This document shows positions 17,636-25,506 of a stretch of DNA of 64,000 nucleotides, piece by piece. How positions within the stretch are numbered: position 1 is the first letter of the stretch; each line of letters begins with the position of its first letter. Position numbers and translations under genes: made by a program. Source of the DNA: CBFHSD01 sp965658375 (GTDB lineage Bacteria; Bacteroidota; Bacteroidia; Flavobacteriales_G; Salibacteraceae); assembly GCA_965658375.1 (NCBI GenBank), contig CBFHSD010000004.1, positions 30,922 through 94,921 on the forward strand, read 5' to 3'. Under the pieces are notes generated by a model that was not told where the DNA came from, searched no databases, and was given only the letters and a program-made list of their open reading frames with translations.

Positions 17636-18033
17636 TACATCTTAGGTCTATTGGCATTTAAAAGTTCGTCTCTTCTAAAAAGAATCATTTGTTGAATAAG
17701 CGACTTTGGAAGAGGATTAGAGTAAGGGAGTTTTATGGTGCCTTTTCCCAATTCAAAACCTTCCAATTCATCCTTAAAGTGGCCAACAGTTTCCTCAAAA
17801 GGGTAGAAACTGATGGACTTTGACGTTGCCGAAAACATGAGTTGAAGTTGAGGTTTTACTGCGGGAACCAAGGTGTATGAAGGAACTTTGGATTGGGGTA
17901 TTTCTGCTGCTTCGGCAATGGTTTCTAAAACGATTTGATGTAATTCTCTTAAAAGCGATTGCCGTTCTTCAGCTTGATTCTTGATATAGTCTTCAACGGA
18001 TTTATAGCGCGGCATTCCACCTTTTTTAGCCAT
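17635..18033 (-). CDS. DUF1801 / YdhG-like protein
   Basis: A 132-residue soluble protein of the YdhG/DUF1801 type, related in fold to frataxin-like proteins and sometimes called iron chaperones. The family pattern is visible in SVEDYIKNQAEERQSLLREL near the N terminus, YTLVPAVKPQLQLMFS in the middle and LGKGTIKLPYSNPLPKSLI toward the end. I chose the ATG at 18033 because it starts at the conserved region; upstream residues in the same frame are cysteine-rich and unlike the family. It is coupled to the downstream membrane-protein gene by a one-base overlap. Confidence 0.75.
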   Translation of the reverse strand: MAKKGGMPRYKSVEDYIKNQAEERQSLLRELHQIVLETIAEAAEIPQSKVPSYTLVPAVKPQLQLMFSATSKSISFYPFEETVGHFKDELEGFELGKGTIKLPYSNPLPKSLIQQMILFRRDELLNANRPKM

Positions 18034-18196
18034 ATATTTTTGTGTTGTTGAGGCAATTACTGTGTTGTTAGAACACAAGCAGAATTGCACTATTCTAATT
18101 CTGTTTTTTTAGGATTATGAAAATACGTTTTTAGGTTAGATGCTTTGAAAAGCGCTATGAATAAATGTGCTAGAGCCACTTCACATTTCGTTAGAA

Positions 18197-18562
18197 CTAA
18201 ATTTTCTCTAAAGTATTTACCGTAAAATCGTTTTTGATGTTCCCAGTGTTGCGCACAGTTTTGGGTTCAAAAAGCAAGACTTTCACCTCTTCTTCCGCAA
18301 TGGGTTTGTGTGTTACTCCTTTCGGAATGATGACCATTTCTCCTGCTTTCAGTTCTAGTGTTTTGTCGTCCAATTCAATCTTTAATTCCCCATCAATTAC
18401 CAGAAACAATTCATCTTCTTTTTCATGCTTATGTGCTACAAATTCGCCTTTTAGTTTGGCTACTTTTACCAATTGATCATTGAGTTCACCAACAATTTTA
18501 GGTGTCCAATGCGCACTGAAAGCCTCAAATTTTTCGAATAGATTGACTTTGTTTATTTCCAT
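18197..18562 (-). CDS. Cupin-domain protein
   Basis: A 121-residue single-domain cupin. Cupin motif 1 is seen as HKHEKEDELFLVIDGELKIE (metal-binding histidines and glutamate) and motif 2 as GEMVIIPKGVTHKP. Small cupins of this type are often metal-dependent isomerases, dioxygenases or sugar-sensing proteins; no substrate can be assigned. The ATG at 18562 is preferred over one at 18601, which would add a non-conserved 13-residue leader. It is flanked by gaps of more than 150 bp and is probably monocistronic. Confidence 0.8.
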   Translation of the reverse strand: MEINKVNLFEKFEAFSAHWTPKIVGELNDQLVKVAKLKGEFVAHKHEKEDELFLVIDGELKIELDDKTLELKAGEMVIIPKGVTHKPIAEEEVKVLLFEPKTVRNTGNIKNDFTVNTLEKI

Positions 18563-18745
18563 TATGTATCTGTTCCATTTCGTGAAGGGAAATCTTGGCA
18601 TTCGTGATATCCAATGATTCTCTGGAAAACTAAAAATACTTTATTATTTAGGATAAAAGAAATCACCAACGAAGAAAAGCTGCAAGCCTTTGAATGAGAT
18701 TTTCAGGGATGGGTTCTTGCTTAGGTAGATGAAAGAAGCGTGAAC

Positions 18746-19414
18746 CTATTTAACATTTTGAAGTTCTGCCAAAATGGTTTGCTTTCCCGTAACTTTTTGA
18801 TCTTTTTCTACCAAGATTTTGGTGCCAATTGGCAAAAAGATATCTACACGAGAACCGAATTTTATAAAACCAAATTCTTCACCCTGTACTGCTTTATCGC
18901 CTTGTTTGGCGTAGGTTACAATTCTACGGGCAAGAGCTCCAGCAATTTGTCTAAAAAGAATTTCCACACCAGAATCATGCTTTACACAAACGGTACTTCT
19001 TTCATTGTCTGTAGATGATTTGGGGTGCCAAGCTACCAAGTATTTACCAGGGTGGTATTTGAAATACGATACCAAACCACTTATAGGAAACCACTGAATG
19101 TGCACATTTAACGGTGACATGAAAATAGATACCTGTATGCGTTTGTCTCTCAGGTATTCGGTTTCTTCGGTTTCTTCAATCACCACAACTTTACCATCTG
19201 CCGGAGCGTAAATAAAAGTGGGGTGTTCAACCGAGTGCCTTGTTGGTTTTCTAAAGAACTGTAGGGCAATAACTACAAAGAATATTCCGAGCAGTTGAAG
19301 CAGAATTTCTAACCAATTCAATGAGTCATTGAGTAGGCTTCCTGCGTAGAACAAAAGAAAAGAAAGGATTATTGCGATGAAAATGGTGGCTTTACCTTCT
19401 TTGTGTAGGGTCAT
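18746..19414 (-). CDS. psd: Phosphatidylserine decarboxylase proenzyme-like protein
   Basis: A 222-residue protein of the short phosphatidylserine decarboxylase family, which makes phosphatidylethanolamine from phosphatidylserine. Two N-terminal membrane helices (residues 10-50) precede the catalytic region, which shows the SIFMSPLNVHIQW motif and the self-cleavage site FGSR. Ser188 of the Gly-Ser pair is expected to become the pyruvoyl group, leaving a C-terminal alpha chain of about 35 residues. It is the last gene of the rsfS-ftsH-DUF2007-cdsA-psd unit, 30 bp after cdsA, and so follows the CDP-diacylglycerol step in the same pathway. Confidence 0.92.
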   Translation of the reverse strand: MTLHKEGKATIFIAIILSFLLFYAGSLLNDSLNWLEILLQLLGIFFVVIALQFFRKPTRHSVEHPTFIYAPADGKVVVIEETEETEYLRDKRIQVSIFMSPLNVHIQWFPISGLVSYFKYHPGKYLVAWHPKSSTDNERSTVCVKHDSGVEILFRQIAGALARRIVTYAKQGDKAVQGEEFGFIKFGSRVDIFLPIGTKILVEKDQKVTGKQTILAELQNVK

Positions 19415-19444
19415 ACCTGCAGATTTTGAGCAAATATGTGAATT

Positions 19445-20269
19445 CTAAATTGATTGGATGATGTGTAAATACGCTAAAGCCAAAGGTGCGGCAAAAAGAA
19501 CACCATCAAAACGGTCTAAAATCCCACCATGACCAGGTAAAATGTTTCCAGAATCTTTCACACCTAAATCTCGCTTGTACCTAGATTGAAATAAATCGCC
19601 AAGTGTTCCGCCAAGAGCTATAAGCAGTCCCAATACCATCCAATGTACTCTGCTTTGAACAGGAAAAAGGTCATACAAAAAGAAGGCAAGAATCGCGTTT
19701 AGAACTACTCCGCCAATAAATCCTTCCCATGTTTTGCCAGGAGATACACGTTCAAGAAGCTTGTTTTTCCCGATAGACCTTCCCACAAGGTAAGCCCCCG
19801 TATCATTGGTCCACATTAAAAGAAAAAAGCCCAATGGCAATTCATAACTGTAATCGCTACTGTAGCTTCCATGTAGCATACCTAGGCCTATTAAGCAAAG
19901 GAAAGGAAAGGTGCTATATAATGTCGCGAACACTTCTATGGCCGCACGCTCCGCACTGTGCGCGGTAGTGCGGTACACTTCTTTGGCTACCAGAAACAAA
20001 TAAGTAAAAACAGGAATGTAGCTAAGTCCTTGATGAAAAGTAGCATCCAAAAGGGGCAGAGCAGCAAGAAACAAAGCCAAGACATGCACCATGCCTGCCC
20101 ATGGCTTTACACTTATGCGCTCTTTAAAGAGAAGAATAAACTCTCGCGTACCTAGAAGAGAAACAAGTAAAAGCAGCCCATAGCTCGTCCAAAAACCGCT
20201 AACAATGGCGGCAATAACTACAGCTACAAATGCAATACCTGTAAGGCTTCTTTGCCAAAAGTTACTCAA
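19445..20269 (-). CDS. cdsA: Phosphatidate cytidylyltransferase
   Basis: A 274-residue integral membrane enzyme that makes CDP-diacylglycerol from phosphatidate and CTP. About eight hydrophobic segments are visible. The CdsA signature is at the C terminus, from SRYKRDLGVKDSGNILPG into HGGILDRFDG, and the earlier SPGKTWEGFIGG segment is also typical. It overlaps the DUF2007 gene by 4 bp and precedes psd, which uses the same lipid pathway. Confidence 0.95.
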   Translation of the reverse strand: MSNFWQRSLTGIAFVAVVIAAIVSGFWTSYGLLLLVSLLGTREFILLFKERISVKPWAGMVHVLALFLAALPLLDATFHQGLSYIPVFTYLFLVAKEVYRTTAHSAERAAIEVFATLYSTFPFLCLIGLGMLHGSYSSDYSYELPLGFFLLMWTNDTGAYLVGRSIGKNKLLERVSPGKTWEGFIGGVVLNAILAFFLYDLFPVQSRVHWMVLGLLIALGGTLGDLFQSRYKRDLGVKDSGNILPGHGGILDRFDGVLFAAPLALAYLHIIQSI

Positions 20270-20493
20270 GACTTCTCTCTAGAATTGATGTATTCCAACG
20301 CTTTCTCTTTGTCTTCTTCGCGCACAAAAAGTTGGGCGCTATTATCAACGTTAGTCGCATTAAAAGAAGTGTAGACAGAATCTTGTTGGTTTTTGATAAC
20401 AGAAATAATTCCAAATTCTGATTCTAAATGTGCCTTGATCAATTCAACATCAAAGGTATCTGCTGAATTGAAAATATTTACCCAATTATCCAT
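20266..20493 (-). CDS. DUF2007 domain protein (putative signal-transducing protein)
   Basis: A 75-residue protein fitting the DUF2007 pattern: an N-terminal NIFNSADTFDVELIKAHLES segment, a beta region with a D-N-S-x-x-L-F-V strand, and a C-terminal helix. The family has a ferredoxin-like (ACT-like) fold and is annotated as signal transducing without direct proof. It overlaps ftsH by 8 bp upstream and cdsA by 4 bp downstream, so it is firmly inside the operon. Confidence 0.8.
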   Translation of the reverse strand: MDNWVNIFNSADTFDVELIKAHLESEFGIISVIKNQQDSVYTSFNATNVDNSAQLFVREEDKEKALEYINSREKS

Positions 20494-22636
20494 TTGATTC
20501 GGTTTTATCTTGATCGTTCATAGGGGGCTTAGGTGCATCTGCTGTTGCTGTTGGACTTGTAGGAGCAGGACCTTGTGTTTTGGCGCTTTCAGCTTCTGCC
20601 TCAACTCTTTCCGCTTCTTTCTTGTTTTCAGAAGTTGCTTCAGCAGCTTTGCGCTTTCTTTTTTCCATGTCTTTGCGCCCTTCTTCCATTTCGGCTTTTC
20701 TTACAGCTTCGGCTTCGCGCTCGCCAAAAATACGCACTAGGTCTTCTCTGAAAATCACTTCTTTTTCTAGAAGTAATTCAGCCAATTGAGTCAACTTGTC
20801 TTTATTCTCTTCAAGAATTTTTAAAGTTCTTTCGTAGTTGCTCTCAACCAATCCGCTTACTTCTTTGTCAATGGTTTGAGCCATGTCTTCGCTGTAAGGC
20901 TTGGTCATGGAGTACTCATTTTGACCTGTACTATCGTAGTAGCTCAGGTTCCCCACCTTTTTATTCAATCCGTAGATAGAAACCATCGCATAAGCCTGCT
21001 TGGTTACTTTCTCCAAATCGCTTAAAGCACCAGTAGAAATCTCTCCAAATATGATTTTCTCAGCCGCTCTACCACCAAGAGTGGCACACATCTCATCATT
21101 CATTTGAGAAGGAGTGGTAATCTGACGTTCTTCTGGTAAATACCATGCAGCTCCTAAAGATCTACCTCTAGGTACAATGGTTACCTTAACCAATGGGTTG
21201 GCGTTAGGCAGCAACCAAGATACCGTAGCGTGACCAGCTTCATGGAAGGCAATCACTTTTTTCTCTGATGGGGCAATAATTTTACTTTTCTTCTCTAGAC
21301 CAGCAATAATACGGTCTACAGCATCCAAGAAATCTTGACGTTCAATGGCCTTTTTGTGTCTACGAGCGGCAATCAGTGCAGCTTCATTACACAAATTAGC
21401 AATCTCGGCACCACTAAATCCTGGTGTTTGATGTGCTAAGAATTCAAGATCAATGCCTTCGTCTAATTTCAAGCCTTTTGTGTGAACCTTAAAGATGGCT
21501 TTACGCTCTTCCAATTCTGGCAAGTCAACATGTATCTGGCGGTCAAATCTACCAGGACGTAACAAGGCGCGGTCTAAAACATCCGCACGGTTCGTTGCTG
21601 CTATGATAATCACACCTGAGTTAGAACCAAAACCGTCCATTTCTGTCAAGAGTTGGTTGAGTGTGTTTTCACGCTCATCATTCGCACCTTGCATCATGCT
21701 TTTTCCACGAGCTCTACCAATAGCGTCAATCTCATCAATGAAAATGATACACGGAGACTTTTCTTTTGCTTGCTTAAACAAGTCGCGCACACGGCTTGCA
21801 CCAACTCCTACAAACATCTCTACAAAGTCAGAACCAGAGAGCGAGAAGAAAGGTACTTGTGCTTCTCCGGCAACCGCTTTAGCGATGAGTGTTTTACCTG
21901 TTCCTGGAGGGCCTACAAGGAGTGCACCTTTTGGAATTTTGGCTCCCAATTGCGTGTAACGTTTTGGATTCTTAAGGAATTCAACAATTTCTTGAATTTC
22001 TTCTTTGGCTTCTTCTAAACCGGCAACATCATTGAAGTTTACCTTTACACTTGTGTTCTTGTCGAACAATTGAGCGCGTGATTTTCCAATGTTGAAAATC
22101 TGACCACCTGGGCCACCACCACCGCCCATTCTTCGCATCACAAACAACCAAAGGCCGATGATGATAAAGAAAGGAAGCAACCAATAGAAAAGGTCTCTGC
22201 TCCAGTTTTCGCGTTTGATGTATTCGTAGTGTAAGCCATATTCATCTCCCCAAGCTTTCAAATCTTCTTGAAAACTATCTTTAGGAGTGTTGAACTGAAA
22301 TTGAGGGCCCATGCCATTGGCCTCTGTAGAGAAATTACCTTTGGACTTGTATTTGTCTGCATATTCTTTGCGAAGAATGGAGTCGTTTTTCAACTCAACC
22401 TCAGCAGTCTCGTAATTGATTATGAGTACCTTCTTTACGTGACCCGCTTCTACCATTTCTTGAAACTCAGCAATGGTAATTTTAATGGGTTGATTGCCCC
22501 ATTGAAAAAGGTTCACCGAAAGAAGCAACAAAGCGATAACTCCGTATATCCAATACAGATTAAAATTCGATTTTGGCTTTATGGGCGGTTTTGGTGGTTT
22601 GGGCGAGTTGCCTTTATTAGGCTTTTTGTTCTCCAT
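20486..22636 (-). CDS. ftsH: ATP-dependent zinc metalloprotease FtsH
   Basis: A 716-residue membrane-anchored AAA+ protease that degrades misfolded and regulatory membrane proteins as a hexamer. It has two membrane helices (about residues 28-46 and 150-168) around a periplasmic domain, Walker A GPPGTGKT at 242-249, Walker B IIFIDEID near 297-304, the arginine finger region RPGRFDR, and the zinc site HEAGH at 465-469. The tail (about 640-716) is charged and then proline-rich. The ATG at 22636 gives the usual short cytoplasmic start; an in-frame start at 22681 would lie inside rsfS. It follows rsfS by 10 bp. Confidence 0.97.
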   Translation of the reverse strand: MENKKPNKGNSPKPPKPPIKPKSNFNLYWIYGVIALLLLSVNLFQWGNQPIKITIAEFQEMVEAGHVKKVLIINYETAEVELKNDSILRKEYADKYKSKGNFSTEANGMGPQFQFNTPKDSFQEDLKAWGDEYGLHYEYIKRENWSRDLFYWLLPFFIIIGLWLFVMRRMGGGGGPGGQIFNIGKSRAQLFDKNTSVKVNFNDVAGLEEAKEEIQEIVEFLKNPKRYTQLGAKIPKGALLVGPPGTGKTLIAKAVAGEAQVPFFSLSGSDFVEMFVGVGASRVRDLFKQAKEKSPCIIFIDEIDAIGRARGKSMMQGANDERENTLNQLLTEMDGFGSNSGVIIIAATNRADVLDRALLRPGRFDRQIHVDLPELEERKAIFKVHTKGLKLDEGIDLEFLAHQTPGFSGAEIANLCNEAALIAARRHKKAIERQDFLDAVDRIIAGLEKKSKIIAPSEKKVIAFHEAGHATVSWLLPNANPLVKVTIVPRGRSLGAAWYLPEERQITTPSQMNDEMCATLGGRAAEKIIFGEISTGALSDLEKVTKQAYAMVSIYGLNKKVGNLSYYDSTGQNEYSMTKPYSEDMAQTIDKEVSGLVESNYERTLKILEENKDKLTQLAELLLEKEVIFREDLVRIFGEREAEAVRKAEMEEGRKDMEKRKRKAAEATSENKKEAERVEAEAESAKTQGPAPTSPTATADAPKPPMNDQDKTESNG

Positions 22637-22646
22637 TCTATCTTTC

Positions 22647-23027
22647 TTAATCCAGTTCTTCAATGACTTCAATCTCTGCATCGGCCCACAATTCTTCTAA
22701 ATTGTAAAAAGACCGAGCCTCTTCTTGAAAAACATGCACTACAACATTAAAGTAATCTATCAACACCCATTCTGCTTGTTGTTTCCCCTCTTTGTGAACC
22801 GGTTTTTCACCTAAGTTCTTTTGGACGGATTCCTCAACAGAATCAGCTAAGGCGGCTACGTTGGTGTTTGACGACCCGTGACAAATTACGAAATAATCGC
22901 AGATGGCATTGTTTACATTTTCAAGGTTTAAAACAGAGATTTGTTTACCTTTTTTTTCTTGAATGCCTTGAACGGCTGCTTCGACAATTTGTTTCGAGTT
23001 CACTGTATTTTCTATTAGAACATTCAA
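22647..23027 (-). CDS. rsfS: Ribosomal silencing factor RsfS
   Basis: A protein of about 126 residues of the RsfS (Iojap) family, which binds ribosomal protein L14 and blocks subunit joining under nutrient limitation. Typical features are CDYFVICHGSSN, the HKEGKQQAEWVLIDY segment and the C-terminal FYNLEELW. No in-frame ATG is available at the N terminus. Candidate starts are TTG at 23027 (used here), GTG at 23003 and TTG at 23081. A TAnnTTTG-like box on the minus strand (23025-23032) would favour the GTG if it is the true promoter. It heads the rsfS-ftsH-DUF2007-cdsA-psd operon, divergent from birA. Confidence 0.88.
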   Translation of the reverse strand: MNVLIENTVNSKQIVEAAVQGIQEKKGKQISVLNLENVNNAICDYFVICHGSSNTNVAALADSVEESVQKNLGEKPVHKEGKQQAEWVLIDYFNVVVHVFQEEARSFYNLEELWADAEIEVIEELD

Positions 23028-23038
23028 AAGTAAAGATT

Positions 23039-23067
23039 TTGAAGCGAGGCAGCCTTGCTTATTTTTG
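23039..23067 (+). promoter_or_regulatory. birA promoter (Bacteroidota type)
   Basis: TTG (23039-23041) and TATTTTTG (23060-23067, matching TAnnTTTG) are 18 bp apart, the spacing of the primary sigma factor in Bacteroidota. The birA ATG follows 20 bp after the box. Confidence 0.6.
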
Positions 23068-23087
23068 CAAGTTCTTATCAAACCTGA

Positions 23088-23840
23088 ATGAACCCAAGTA
23101 CATTATTCATTGGTCAAAGTCATACGCATTTTTCTGAGCTGGATTCTACCAACTCAGAACTGCTTAGAATGATCAAGTTAGACAAGCTGAATGAGGGCCA
23201 TGTAGTTTCTTCAGATTTCCAAAAGGAAGGAAGAGGGCAACGTGGAAAGCAGTGGGCCAGCCAAAAAGGGATGAATTTGATGATGAGCGTATTGTTGAAA
23301 CCGAGTGCGTTCAAATGGAACGATCAGTTTGTACTGAATATGGCCATAGCTCTCGGGGTTCGCTCATTTTTTCAAGATAAGGTCTTGGATGAAGTGAAGA
23401 TCAAGTGGCCGAATGATATTTATGTGAATAACAAAAAAGTAGCAGGCATTCTTTTAGAAAACGTGATTAAGGATGGCCACATTGAATACTGTGTTGCAGG
23501 TATTGGTGCGAATTTGAATCAAGAGTATTTTGAAGAGCTTACCTCTGCGAGTTCACTCAAGCTTGAGACTGGTAAGTATTGGAGCCCCACATTCGCGATG
23601 CAAGAATTGTGCGGATTCCTTGAGGTGTTTTACATGAAATTGAAAACTTCGAAAACGGATGTGTTCAAGCTTTACAATGCGCACCTTTATGGCGGTACAT
23701 GGAAAAACTACTTGTATCAGAATCAACGGGTAGAGGCAAAAGTCGTTTCCGTTTCTGAAAATGGTAAAGCAAGTTTCCAACTCAAGAATGAGCAGTTGCT
23801 GACTTTAAATCACGGAGAAATTCAGTTGATGCTTGACTAA
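23088..23840 (+). CDS. birA: Biotin--[acetyl-CoA carboxylase] ligase
   Basis: A 250-residue biotin protein ligase that activates biotin with ATP and attaches it to the biotin carboxyl carrier protein. The catalytic motif EGRGQRGKQW, then KWPNDIYVNNKKVAGILLE and the GIGANLNQ segment are all present, followed by a small C-terminal SH3-like domain. There is no N-terminal DNA-binding domain, so it is a class I enzyme without the repressor function of E. coli BirA. It diverges from rsfS, and its TAA overlaps the TAG of the convergent SRPBCC gene. Confidence 0.95.
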   Translation: MNPSTLFIGQSHTHFSELDSTNSELLRMIKLDKLNEGHVVSSDFQKEGRGQRGKQWASQKGMNLMMSVLLKPSAFKWNDQFVLNMAIALGVRSFFQDKVLDEVKIKWPNDIYVNNKKVAGILLENVIKDGHIEYCVAGIGANLNQEYFEELTSASSLKLETGKYWSPTFAMQELCGFLEVFYMKLKTSKTDVFKLYNAHLYGGTWKNYLYQNQRVEAKVVSVSENGKASFQLKNEQLLTLNHGEIQLMLD

Positions 23841-24241
23841 TCAAAATGGCGTTCTAGACCATCTGCAAGAATATTAAAGAAGTTAGTCAATGGTGTTTTC
23901 GCCATCATCAAAAGCATGGCATTCATTTCACCATCAAATTCCATTTTCGTGAGCGTAGATGCTCCGTTTTCTTTAGAGAAAATATGAAGCACAAAAGGAA
24001 ATGGCACTTTACCATGTGCATTCATAACCATGTGTTCTGCTGTTGACTTTTCTTTGTCAAATGCTAAGCCGATGCGTGCTAAGTTTTTAATCTTAAAAGA
24101 GCAGGTAGCGCCATCACTTTCCCATCCTTCAATTTTATCTTGAGGCATGAGGTGGTGAAGGTTATTCAAATCAGATAAAAAGTCAAAAACTTCGTTTTGA
24201 CTTGTGTTTACCGTTACTTCTTTGCTTGATATTTTAGCCAT
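23837..24241 (-). CDS. SRPBCC-family protein
   Basis: A 134-residue START/Bet v 1-like (SRPBCC) protein. The N-terminal TVNTSQNEVFDFLSDLNNL and the C-terminal amphipathic helix (TNFFNILADGLERHF) are typical of this lipid- or hydrophobic-ligand-binding fold; no catalytic residues can be named. It lies 4 bp downstream of pyrE, as in many Flavobacteriia. Function unknown. Confidence 0.8.
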   Translation of the reverse strand: MAKISSKEVTVNTSQNEVFDFLSDLNNLHHLMPQDKIEGWESDGATCSFKIKNLARIGLAFDKEKSTAEHMVMNAHGKVPFPFVLHIFSKENGASTLTKMEFDGEMNAMLLMMAKTPLTNFFNILADGLERHFD

Positions 24242-24245
24242 GTGC

Positions 24246-24893
24246 TTATGTTGTAGGTGCCCAAGCTCCTGGATTCTTTCTCCATTTGCTTAGAGATTCT
24301 AAATCTTTTTCTTGAATGTGCTTTGATTCAATTGCTTGCTTTATCAACGCATCGTAATGGCTCAATGTTTGAAAAGGGCAGTTATTCTCTTCAAAAGCAT
24401 CGCTCGCCAATTGAAAGCCGTAGGTAAAAATGGCAATCAAACCTTTCACATTACAACCTGCATCTCTTAAGGCTTTTACTGCTTTCAAGCTGCTTCCTCC
24501 TGTAGAAATCAAATCTTCAATTACAACCACATTTTGTCCAGATTCTACAACACCTTCAATCTGATTGGTTAAGCCATGTCCCTTAGGTTCTGGTCTTACG
24601 TAAATCATTGGGATGCCTAAATCTTGAGCCACTAAAGCTGCTTGAGCTATACCACCTGTGGCAACGCCAGCAATTACATCTGGCTTGCCATACGTTGCTT
24701 CTATGGTTTGCACAAATTGTTGACGAATGAAATTGCGAATCATTGGATAAGACAAGGTCTTTCTATTGTCACAATAAATGGGTGAATTCCAGCCTGAAGC
24801 CCATTTAAAAGGCTTTTGAGGACTTAATTGTACTGCTTTGATTTGAAGCAAAAATTCAGCTACTTTGGCTGAGGATTCTTCCGCTAAATTCAT
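24246..24893 (-). CDS. pyrE: Orotate phosphoribosyltransferase
   Basis: A 215-residue enzyme joining orotate to PRPP to make OMP in pyrimidine synthesis. The PRPP-binding motif is VVVIEDLISTGGSS, and the N-terminal PFKWASGWNSPIYCDNRK and the YVRPEPKGHG segment fit the family. I chose the ATG at 24893. That codon overlaps, on the other strand, an in-frame ATG (24892) of the divergent NUDIX gene, so no intergenic space remains and the two promoters must lie within the opposite coding sequences. A longer start at 24992 would be inside the NUDIX gene and adds non-family residues. Confidence 0.95.
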   Translation of the reverse strand: MNLAEESSAKVAEFLLQIKAVQLSPQKPFKWASGWNSPIYCDNRKTLSYPMIRNFIRQQFVQTIEATYGKPDVIAGVATGGIAQAALVAQDLGIPMIYVRPEPKGHGLTNQIEGVVESGQNVVVIEDLISTGGSSLKAVKALRDAGCNVKGLIAIFTYGFQLASDAFEENNCPFQTLSHYDALIKQAIESKHIQEKDLESLSKWRKNPGAWAPTT

Positions 24894-24900
24894 GACGCGA

Positions 24901-25506
24901 ATGTACGAGATTTTCATCAACGATAGACCTGTAATACTCACAGAAACTTCAGCTACAGAAGTTCCTGATACTGCTGATATTATTGATTTCAACGGAAAAA
25001 AGGGATTGAAAGAAGTCTTGGAAACCTTTAGGCTAGATACAAGTATAGAAAGCTTGAGGATTCGACATTTTGATTTAGAAGAGCTGTGGTATTATTTCAG
25101 AAGAGCACACAAGTTCATTCACGCTGCGGGTGGACGTGTAGTAAACGATAAAGGAGGATACTTGTGCATTCACCGATTGGGCAAATGGGATTTGCCAAAA
25201 GGGAAACTAGAAAAGGGAGAAACTCCTGCTATTTGTGCCGTGAGAGAGGTTGAAGAAGAATGTGGAATAAGCGGACTCAAGATTTTAAAGCCTTTAAAAA
25301 GCACCTACCATACTTACGAACTAAAAGGAGAGCAAGTCTTAAAGAAAAGTTGGTGGTATGATATGCATACAAGTGATACGGGCATTTTAATTCCTCAAAC
25401 GGAAGAAGGCATTGATAAAGTAGAGTGGAAGTCTAAGGCAGAGATGCACCATTTGGCTGACGTGACCTTTCCTACTTTGCAGAAGCTTTTTCTTAGTGCT
25501 GAATAA
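24901..25506 (+). CDS. NUDIX hydrolase
   Basis: A 201-residue NUDIX-family hydrolase, acting on nucleoside diphosphates linked to another moiety. The NUDIX box G-x5-E-x7-RE-x2-EE-x-G is complete (GKLEKGETPAICAVREVEEE, then CG), at about residues 102-124. The N-terminal 70 residues form an extra domain seen in Bacteroidota homologues beside pyrE. I chose the ATG at 24901 because the product then begins like its homologues (MYEIFINDRP); an alternative ATG at 24892 overlaps the divergent pyrE start. The 3' end overlaps the convergent redoxin gene by 14 bp. Confidence 0.88.
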   Translation: MYEIFINDRPVILTETSATEVPDTADIIDFNGKKGLKEVLETFRLDTSIESLRIRHFDLEELWYYFRRAHKFIHAAGGRVVNDKGGYLCIHRLGKWDLPKGKLEKGETPAICAVREVEEECGISGLKILKPLKSTYHTYELKGEQVLKKSWWYDMHTSDTGILIPQTEEGIDKVEWKSKAEMHHLADVTFPTLQKLFLSAE

